A stretch of DNA of 5,493 bases from Planctomycetaceae bacterium (lineage in GTDB: Bacteria > Planctomycetota > Planctomycetia > Pirellulales > Pirellulaceae), in NCBI GenBank assembly GCA_018658605.1, contig JABHUV010000032.1, positions 1 to 5,493 on the forward strand, read 5' to 3'. Positions 1 through 5,493 of the stretch are shown here, piece after piece; position 1 is the first letter of the stretch; each line of letters starts with the position of its first letter. The notes under the pieces are model-generated. The model searched no databases, was not told where the DNA came from, and saw only the letters and a program-made list of their open reading frames with translations. The position numbers were made by a program, and so were the translations under genes.

Positions 1-1
1 A

Positions 2-658
2 TACAAAAAGGACCCCAGCAATCAATGGCTCAGTCGTTTTCCACGCAGTCGCATTGATGCGGAGATCATACGCGATGCGAGTCTACTCAGCGCGGGCATA
101 TTGTCTGACAAAATGTTTGGGCCGCCAGTCAGGCCACCCCAACCTGCCGGAATCACCGAAACGGCGTATGGGAGCCCCAAGTGGATAGCTAGCAATGGCG
201 AAGATCGCTACCGCCGCAGCATTTACACCAAAGTAAAACGCACTGCACCGTTCGCGATGGGACTTACATTTGATGCACCGAGTGGCGAGTCTTGTACGGC
301 TCGACGTGATAAATCAAACACGGCTTTACAAGCATTGACGTTACTCAACGATGTAATGTTTATGGAGATCAGTCAATCCACAGCCTTACAATTAACAAAT
401 ACAAAATCAAAACTCGAGTCGGGGGATAAAGCCATCGCCATCAACGCATTTCGACGAATCCTCACACGGCCACCCACGCCTACCGAACTAGACGACATTG
501 TCTCATTCTTTCACCTCCAGCTTAATGAATTCAAACAAAACCAAGAAGCAATTCAGGCGGTGGTCAGCGAATCCGAAAACCCCACCGCCCAGCAAGCTGC
601 ATGGACAATGGTTGTCCGAGCGTTGTTGTCACTTGACGAAACCGTAACTAAAAACTGA
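2..658 (+). CDS. PSD1/DUF1553 domain protein, C-terminal part (5' end outside window)
   Basis: This is the C-terminal 218 codons of a planctomycete PSD1 (DUF1553) protein; the molecular function of the family is not established. The frame is open from base 2 to the TGA at 656-658. The TTG at 101 is an internal Leu codon, not a start, because family-like sequence runs through it (residues 12-34, RFPRSRIDAEIIRDASLLSA and onward). Counting from base 2, hallmarks are the PPVRPPQP stretch (about 41-48), RRSIYTKVKRTAP (71-83), FDAPSGESCTARR (90-102) and NTALQALTLLND (106-117). The C-terminus has the usual helical tail, with FRRILTRPPTPTE and a final AWTMVVRALLSLDE. Full-length family members usually begin with a signal peptide, a PSCyt1 cytochrome-c-like domain and DUF1549; none of that is in this window, so its presence here is inferred. 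The stop lies 3 bases before the DUF1501 gene, so the two are almost certainly co-transcribed. Confidence 0.93.
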   Translation, partial: YKKDPSNQWLSRFPRSRIDAEIIRDASLLSAGILSDKMFGPPVRPPQPAGITETAYGSPKWIASNGEDRYRRSIYTKVKRTAPFAMGLTFDAPSGESCTARRDKSNTALQALTLLNDVMFMEISQSTALQLTNTKSKLESGDKAIAINAFRRILTRPPTPTELDDIVSFFHLQLNEFKQNQEAIQAVVSESENPTAQQAAWTMVVRALLSLDETVTKN

Positions 659-661
659 CCT

Positions 662-2116
662 ATGCACAACGATTCACCACGCTACTATCGAACAACTCCA
701 AGCTTTTCACGCCGACACTTCCTAAGGGATTGCTCAGTGGGCACGGGCAAGATTGCATTGGCAAGCCTGTTGGCTAACGAGACGTTGTTGGCGAATCCTA
801 AATCCAATAAACCATCGGGGTTGCCCGGCAATATTGCAACCCATTTCCCGGGTAAAGCAAAAGCCGTGATACATTTATTTATGGCGGGTGCCCCTTCACA
901 GTTAGAGTTATTCACAGAAAAGCCGACGCTAACCAAACTCGAAGGCCAACCACTACCGGCCTCAATCCTTGGCGACCAACGGTACGCTTTTATCCAAGCG
1001 GACGCCGGTGTCTTGGGACCACGGTTTAAATTCGGTTACCACGGCGAGAGTAAACAAGAGCTATCCGAAGCCTTACCACACTTAGCAACCGTTGCTGACG
1101 ACATCAGCATCTTCAATGCCGTTCACACCGATCAGTTTAACCATGCACCAGCACAACTATTCTTGAACACTGGATTCGGCCAACCTGGACGCCCGAGCAT
1201 CGGCTCATGGGTCAAATATGCATTAGGTGCGGAAACAAGTAATTTACCCGCCTACGTGGTTATGAACACCGGGGGGGGCGTTAGCGGTGGAGCAGGGCTC
1301 TATTCCAGTGGATTCTTGCCAACCGTATATACAGGCGTATCATTTCGCAGCAATGGTCCACCGATTCTCAATGTCGAGACCCCATTGGGCATTAGCGACA
1401 GTGCGCAGCAAGCCACGTTTGACCTCATCAAACGATTGAACCAACAACAACTGGCCGTGATTCAAGATCCGGAAATTTCCACCCGCATCGCTTCCTATGA
1501 AATGGCTGCGAGATTACAGCTCTCAGCGCCACAGCTCATTGACCTTAAGCAGGAAACCCAAAAAACGCTCGATCTCTATGGCTGCGACCCCACACAGCCT
1601 TCATTCGCCCGCGCTTGTTTGCTCGCACGTCGCATGGTTCAGCGGGGCGTCCGATTTATCAACATCTTTCACAGCGGTTGGGACGCGCACTCGAATGTCG
1701 AAGGAAACACAAAAAATAATGCGGGCAAAACCGATCAAGGCAGTGCTGCTTTGGTAAAAGATCTAAAACGGCTCGGCCTGCTCGACGAAACTCTCGTAAT
1801 TTGGGGCGGCGAATTTGGACGAACTCCAATGATCGAACAGAATCCCACACTGGGACGTAAAATGGGGCGCGATCATCACCCTCAGGCCTACACGATGTGG
1901 ATGGCCGGAGGTGGAATCAAACAGGGATTCCATATGGGCATAACGGATGAGTTCGGTTTCCATCCGACCGAAGACGCCGTACACGTGCACGATATCCAAG
2001 CCACAATTTTAGCGACGCTCGGTTTAGATCACCAGCGACTCACCTTTCACCACGCCGGTCGCGATTTCAGATTGACCGACGTGCATGGCGATGTCATAAA
2101 ACAAGCGCTGGCCTAG
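662..2116 (+). CDS. DUF1501 family protein with Tat signal (alkaline phosphatase/sulfatase-like fold)
   Basis: This is a complete 484-residue DUF1501 protein. The N-terminus has a twin-arginine motif S16-R17-R18-H19-F20-L21-R22, then a hydrophobic stretch (about 31-44) ending near LLANP, so export in folded form by the Tat system is predicted. Family landmarks follow in order: HLFMAGAPSQLELF (71-84), a His-rich NAVHTDQFNHAPAQLF (152-167), RPSIGSWVKYALG (177-189), RGVRFINIFHSGWDAH (328-343), LVIWGGEFGRTPM (378-390), GRDHHPQAYTMWMAGGGIKQG (from 402), HVHDI (441-445) and HHAGRDFRLTDVHG (463-476). DUF1501 belongs to the alkaline phosphatase-like superfamily; the His/Asp-rich motifs may bind metal, but no substrate is known. 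The ATG at 662 is favoured because it puts the Tat motif at residue 16, directly after the PSD1 stop. No Shine-Dalgarno is visible, so translation may be coupled to the upstream gene. A run of eight G (1271-1278) encodes G204-G206. Confidence 0.96.
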   Translation: MHNDSPRYYRTTPSFSRRHFLRDCSVGTGKIALASLLANETLLANPKSNKPSGLPGNIATHFPGKAKAVIHLFMAGAPSQLELFTEKPTLTKLEGQPLPASILGDQRYAFIQADAGVLGPRFKFGYHGESKQELSEALPHLATVADDISIFNAVHTDQFNHAPAQLFLNTGFGQPGRPSIGSWVKYALGAETSNLPAYVVMNTGGGVSGGAGLYSSGFLPTVYTGVSFRSNGPPILNVETPLGISDSAQQATFDLIKRLNQQQLAVIQDPEISTRIASYEMAARLQLSAPQLIDLKQETQKTLDLYGCDPTQPSFARACLLARRMVQRGVRFINIFHSGWDAHSNVEGNTKNNAGKTDQGSAALVKDLKRLGLLDETLVIWGGEFGRTPMIEQNPTLGRKMGRDHHPQAYTMWMAGGGIKQGFHMGITDEFGFHPTEDAVHVHDIQATILATLGLDHQRLTFHHAGRDFRLTDVHGDVIKQALA

Positions 2117-2150
2117 ACCTGGTTAAAGACAAAGACCGATAAATTTCAGT

Positions 2151-2174
2151 AAAAACAATGAAGGCGAGGGCGCC
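2151..2174 (-). terminator. Weak hairpin plus T-run, possible terminator of the sulfatase transcript
   Basis: The 75-base gap between the two convergent genes contains GGCG (2163-2166), AGGG (2167-2170) and CGCC (2171-2174), a 4-bp GC stem with a four-base loop. Read on the - strand, the stem is followed after 7 bases by five T (2155-2151). The stem is short and the T-run offset, so this is only a candidate intrinsic terminator for the sulfatase genes. On the + strand there is no T-run after the stem. A second 4-bp stem (AGTG 2179-2182, CACT 2189-2192) is too weak to call. Confidence 0.25.
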
Positions 2175-2191
2175 AAAGAGTGAAGTCACAC

Positions 2192-4141
2192 TCATCGACG
2201 CTCCAGATCCCTAATCGTTTTAGCGAGAATCCCTTTCACATAACCGTTATACCGACCGTTTGGTGATCTTCCTCCGTTGGTAGGCATCGCCTTAATCTTT
2301 GAGAGCGACGAAGCAAAGAGACCGTCTAGCTTATCGATGGCGTTAATCGCCATGATCGAGACGAACACATCTTGCTGCGGCGTCCACGGCGCCTGCTCGA
2401 GCAACGTCTCTACTGCCGTTTGAACTAAAGCGGAATCCTCAGAATACTTGGCCGCCGCATACGCCGCGGCTATCTGCGCGTACGGAGATGCGTCGTTCAT
2501 TAGCGTTTTGAGTTCATCTACAGAAACCGCAACCGCTGGTGCCCCGCGATTCAAAATCCCCACGGCCGCCCAATAGCGGACAGCCGAATCATCGTCGTCT
2601 ATATATTTTTTCACATCTGGCAATTCATCGACGTCTTTATGAGTCGCCCAATTTGCTGCCGCCATAATGCGTTCTAACGGATACAACTTATCGTCATGCC
2701 CCATTTCATAGGGCGTCGTTCCGGCACTGCGGCTATGAATTTCACCTTCCGGCAAAAACCCGACATCGCGAATTTCCAAGCACCAGTTGTTAAGTGCCTT
2801 TCTTAATTCCTTTAACTTATTAGCTAACGGAATGTCCTCAAGGCCTGCATGAGGGACTAGTTCACCATCCGCTCCAACTAGATTATGAACTTCGTCAGGG
2901 TCTTCTTGTAGGTCATATAATTCTTCGGTTGGTTTCAACCCCCAAAAGTGTTTTTGCGATTCTCCAAGGAGCCCTTTATCAAAATCCCGTTTCCACGCGG
3001 CAGTAGACGGTGTCACAAAGTTGTACGCCACAAATTGTCCGTAGATGAAATGTGGGTTGTAGTTGCGAATGTAATGATAGCGACCGTCGGTAACAGTCCG
3101 GATGAAATCATTGCGCTCATCCATCCGACCGCGAAATCCAAACATATATTGCGGGGCGGTTTGTTGATGATTTCCTGCGAACGCATGACCTTGCATGTGC
3201 GCCGGTGGCTTCACGCCTGCGATACTCAAAACCGTTGGAGCTAGATCAACAAAGTTCACCATGCGATCACTTTTGCCACCGGTGGTGTATTCAATCGGCG
3301 CGAGGTGTTTCCATTTTTCAGGGAAATAAACAATCACGGGAACCGATAATCCTGAATTATAGGTCCACCGCTTTCCGCGTGCCATGCCACTGCCATGGTC
3401 GCCAAAATAAAAGACAATCGTACTGTCAGTGAGCCCAGCATCATCTAGTTCTGCAAGATGTTTACCGGCAATCGTATCTGCTCGGGTTACGATGTCGTAA
3501 TATTGTGCCCAATCTTGGCGAGTTTCCTTATTGTCCGGATGGTAAGCAGGCACACGAACTTTAGCAGGGTCGGTAATCGCTGTATGCGGTCGTACTCGAA
3601 TCTTGCTCTCGTGACTAACAGTGTTATTAAAGATTGCAAAGAAGGGTTTGCCGTCCGGTCGGTTTCCATAGTGCGCGTTTCTCGAGGACACGTCCCAACC
3701 TTGATTTTCTTTGAAGACATTGTAATCTTGTTTTGAATTATTCGTCGTATAGTAACCCGCCTGCTGCAAATAACGCGGATAAAACTGAACGGATTTGGGC
3801 AGTTGCACCATGCTCCGCATATGCTGACCACCGATTGAAGGGGGGTACATGCCTGTGATAATCGCCGTGCGAGCAGGAGCGCAAACCGGTGCACAGGACC
3901 ACGCTAACTTGAACATCAACCCTCGTTTTGCCAAGGCATCCACGTTGGGAGTTACAGCTAGCTTATCTCCATAACAACCCATTTCTGGGCCATGGTCCTC
4001 GCTGGAGATCCACAAGATGTTAGGTGACTCTGCCGCCACTAGATCTTGCAAGGGAGTCAACAAACTGTCGCCTACCAACAGGCTAGCAAGGCACATAAAT
4101 ACACAAGGTATCTGACCAAATTTACCGATTTTTTTTCTCAT
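2192..4141 (-). CDS. Exported sulfatase with HEAT-like C-terminal extension
   Basis: This complete 649-residue type I sulfatase should hydrolyse sulfate esters or sulfamates outside the cytoplasm. An N-terminal signal peptide is visible: basic MRKKIGK, a hydrophobic core at about 13-24, and a likely cleavage near VAA (35-37). The metal-binding start is NILWISSEDHGPEMGCYGD (41-59), with E48-D49 where most sulfatases have Asp-Asp. The formylglycine motif is C87-A-P-A-R91, followed by TAIITGMYP, so maturation by a formylglycine-generating enzyme encoded elsewhere is expected. Other active-site elements are NNSKQDYN (134-141), SHES with H177, and FGDHG with D248-H249, then K257 in GKRWTYNSGLSVP. 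The catalytic fold ends near residue 465. Residues about 480-605 are alpha-helical HEAT-like repeats (for example SAVRYWAAVGIL at 519-530 and YAQIAAAYAAAKY at 554-566). It resembles planctomycete proteins often named heparan N-sulfatase, but the substrate cannot be read from sequence. It probably shares a transcript with the sulfatase 54 bases upstream. Confidence 0.95.
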   Translation of the reverse strand: MRKKIGKFGQIPCVFMCLASLLVGDSLLTPLQDLVAAESPNILWISSEDHGPEMGCYGDKLAVTPNVDALAKRGLMFKLAWSCAPVCAPARTAIITGMYPPSIGGQHMRSMVQLPKSVQFYPRYLQQAGYYTTNNSKQDYNVFKENQGWDVSSRNAHYGNRPDGKPFFAIFNNTVSHESKIRVRPHTAITDPAKVRVPAYHPDNKETRQDWAQYYDIVTRADTIAGKHLAELDDAGLTDSTIVFYFGDHGSGMARGKRWTYNSGLSVPVIVYFPEKWKHLAPIEYTTGGKSDRMVNFVDLAPTVLSIAGVKPPAHMQGHAFAGNHQQTAPQYMFGFRGRMDERNDFIRTVTDGRYHYIRNYNPHFIYGQFVAYNFVTPSTAAWKRDFDKGLLGESQKHFWGLKPTEELYDLQEDPDEVHNLVGADGELVPHAGLEDIPLANKLKELRKALNNWCLEIRDVGFLPEGEIHSRSAGTTPYEMGHDDKLYPLERIMAAANWATHKDVDELPDVKKYIDDDDSAVRYWAAVGILNRGAPAVAVSVDELKTLMNDASPYAQIAAAYAAAKYSEDSALVQTAVETLLEQAPWTPQQDVFVSIMAINAIDKLDGLFASSLSKIKAMPTNGGRSPNGRYNGYVKGILAKTIRDLERR

Positions 4142-4152
4142 TACGTCGTCTG

Positions 4153-4160
4153 CTCTTTCT
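4153..4160 (-). promoter_or_regulatory. Purine-rich stretch, weak ribosome-binding candidate
   Basis: On the - strand AGAAAGAG lies 11 bases before the ATG at 4141-4139 of the complete sulfatase. It matches a Shine-Dalgarno sequence poorly (no GGAG core) and the spacing is long. It is recorded only because it is the sole candidate in the 54-base gap. The start codon is instead supported by the signal peptide that begins there. Confidence 0.2.
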
Positions 4161-4195
4161 GCATATCGCTTCTATCTATCAAAATGAATCGCTAT

Positions 4196-5493
4196 TCAAT
4201 TCGGATTTCCGTAGCCTTTATAAGGTATCGAGGAGTAGGGATGTTTATCAAATATTGAGCCGTCGCCCGTTACTCGGGGATCACCAGTACGTTTTAATTC
4301 ACGCATAAGTTGTTCTCGCAGAGATTCTTTGACCATGGCCATTGCGGGAATATTGGCGAGATTACGCATCTGGTCGGGGTCTGCCGAAATTGCATATAAT
4401 TCCTCCCGCGGACGTTTTGCAAACGCATAATCGTAGAATTTCTTCCATTGCGGATCATTTCGATGCTCCACAATCCAAGCTTTGGTTGGACTGGCGTCGA
4501 GGTCACCGAACGTAATAAACGTATTGTTTTCCAACGCGTCTGTGGGCGGCGTAAACATATCGGTGACCGCCTTAGGCCCCCCCATGGGCCAACGATCTGG
4601 CTTGAAATTGATAATGTACAAAAATTCTGGTGTACGGATAGCGCGTTGGGGGTAAGGTAAATTCCCTTCGCGAACCGTCGCGACATGACGTTCGCGACCC
4701 GTCATAACCCAATTCCGTGTCGAATCAACCCAACCCGATTTAGCAGATCGCAAAACAGGAACTAAACTCCGTCCCGTCATCACAGGTGGAATCGAAACTT
4801 TGCCTAATGCCAAAAACGTCGGAGCAAGGTCCATGAGATTCACAAAATCATCGACAATGCGACCTCGCCGTTGTCCGGGCATGGAGACGATTAAGGGTAC
4901 CTGTACTCCAAAATCATAAAGATTGCATTTTCCCCGTGGAAACCCTGGGGCTCCGTGATCGCCGCTTATAAACACCGCCGTATTTTGCAACTGTTGACTG
5001 TCTCGCAGCATATTTATAATCACGCCTACCGCCGCATCAAAAGCCATTGCTTCGCCAAGATAATCCGCGAAATCCTGTCGCACCTCAGGAACATCTGGCA
5101 GGAATTTTGGCAATCGCCCTTGTAATTCGTCTGGATCAATTCCCCAGTATTTGTGTCCCGATCCCTTAATCCACTTGCGATGCACATTCGTTGGACCGAA
5201 CCAATAGCAAAACGGACTCCCTACAGACTGCGCATCTAAGAACGCCTGAAAATTGCGCCGGACTTCAGACAGCATCCCTTGCTTCGCATCTGCAAGGCTT
5301 TGCTGTTGGCCAAGTCTACGCTCGATACCCTGTGAGAATCCATTGAATTGTGAGCCGCCTTTTTCATACCCAAATTCCCCGCCGCCAAACGGTGCATCAC
5401 GCGGACGTCCGGGCGACCATACTTTATACGTTTCCCCAATATGATAATCAGCGTCGTGCAGCAATAGCGGAAACACCGGTATACTCGGGTCGC
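4196..5493 (-). CDS. Sulfatase, N-terminus outside window
   Basis: This sulfatase is cut by the right edge of the window. The frame stays open through 5491, reading DPSIPV before [19 protein letters not shown]. The GTG at 5476-5474 is therefore an internal Val, not a start. Numbering from that Val as 1, the visible part holds [10 protein letters not shown] with H99 (likely substrate side), the [14 protein letters not shown] stretch (105-118), [16 protein letters not shown] (127-142), SGDHG with metal-binding D173-H174, [18 protein letters not shown] with K183, and [12 protein letters not shown] (216-227) in the central core. The C-terminal subdomain has [20 protein letters not shown] (278-297) and [17 protein letters not shown] (358-374), and ends at GYGNPN before TGA (4198-4196). 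The signal peptide, first metal-binding Asp pair and formylglycine Cys/Ser motif, roughly the first hundred residues, lie outside, so activity cannot be confirmed here. It has no HEAT extension and its sequence differs clearly from the downstream sulfatase, so it is not a recent duplicate. The substrate is unknown. Confidence 0.94.
   Translation of the reverse strand, partial: DPSIPVFPLLLHDADYHIGETYKVWSPGRPRDAPFGGGEFGYEKGGSQFNGFSQGIERRLGQQQSLADAKQGMLSEVRRNFQAFLDAQSVGSPFCYWFGPTNVHRKWIKGSGHKYWGIDPDELQGRLPKFLPDVPEVRQDFADYLGEAMAFDAAVGVIINMLRDSQQLQNTAVFISGDHGAPGFPRGKCNLYDFGVQVPLIVSMPGQRRGRIVDDFVNLMDLAPTFLALGKVSIPPVMTGRSLVPVLRSAKSGWVDSTRNWVMTGRERHVATVREGNLPYPQRAIRTPEFLYIINFKPDRWPMGGPKAVTDMFTPPTDALENNTFITFGDLDASPTKAWIVEHRNDPQWKKFYDYAFAKRPREELYAISADPDQMRNLANIPAMAMVKESLREQLMRELKRTGDPRVTGDGSIFDKHPYSSIPYKGYGNPN

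Noticed and set aside
101..658. A separate 185-residue gene starting at the TTG at 101
   Set aside because: The frame is open back to base 2 and the upstream residues match the PSD1 family, so TTG is an internal Leu codon.
1497..1757. An 86-residue open frame on the + strand
   Set aside because: It overlaps conserved DUF1501 coding sequence in another frame and has no identifiable motif.
2117..2191. A small RNA or small gene in the convergent gap
   Set aside because: Only 75 bases, with no strong hairpin and no convincing open frame.
3487..3894. A 135-residue open frame on the - strand
   Set aside because: It lies wholly inside the complete sulfatase in another frame, and its Arg/Thr/Ile-rich translation shows no recognisable domain.
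4142..4200. A promoter for the complete sulfatase in the gap between the two sulfatases (TTGAAT at 4200-4195 on the - strand, then GATAGA 17 bases later)
   Set aside because: The -10 match is only 3 of 6, and the short gap between same-strand genes of related function favours co-transcription.
4294..4686. A 130-residue open frame on the - strand
   Set aside because: It is an out-of-frame shadow of the right-hand sulfatase, whose own frame carries conserved sequence throughout.
4196..5476. A GTG start at 5476 for the right-hand sulfatase
   Set aside because: The frame continues open to the window edge with family-like residues, and a start here would lack the signal peptide, first metal ligands and formylglycine motif.

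Overview
The window looks like chromosomal DNA from a member of the Planctomycetota, probably Pirellulaceae or a relative. Three things point there. The DUF1553 (PSD1) gene is followed 3 bases later by a Tat-exported DUF1501 gene, a pair greatly expanded in that phylum. Two exported sulfatases of planctomycete-typical types lie next to them. There are also no clear Shine-Dalgarno sites. Base composition by eye is near 50% GC. The species cannot be named from this sequence.

Layout. Four protein genes fill almost the whole window, in two convergent pairs. On the + strand are the C-terminal 218 codons of a PSD1/DUF1553 protein (open at the left edge, ending at 658) and a complete 484-residue DUF1501 protein (662-2116). 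A 75-base convergent gap (2117-2191) holds only a weak terminator-like hairpin. On the - strand, in transcription order, are a sulfatase whose N-terminus lies beyond the right edge (to 4196) and, after a 54-base gap, a complete 649-residue sulfatase with a HEAT-like C-terminal extension (4141-2192). No RNA genes, mobile elements, CRISPR arrays or long repeats were seen. No intergenic stretch exceeds 75 bases.

How the parts may work together. Both sulfatases should act outside the cytoplasm on sulfated glycans. The complete one carries a signal peptide and a Cys-type formylglycine site; the partial one keeps the metal-binding Asp-His pair and a substrate-side His. The DUF1501 protein is a predicted Tat substrate related to the alkaline phosphatase/sulfatase superfamily. 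The PSD1 protein is its usual operon partner and typically carries a cytochrome-c-like N-terminal domain, which is not in this window. A role of the whole neighbourhood in sulfated polysaccharide breakdown is a reasonable inference but is not shown by the sequence. I found no clear sign of a wholly new system. The least understood part is the PSD1-DUF1501 pair.
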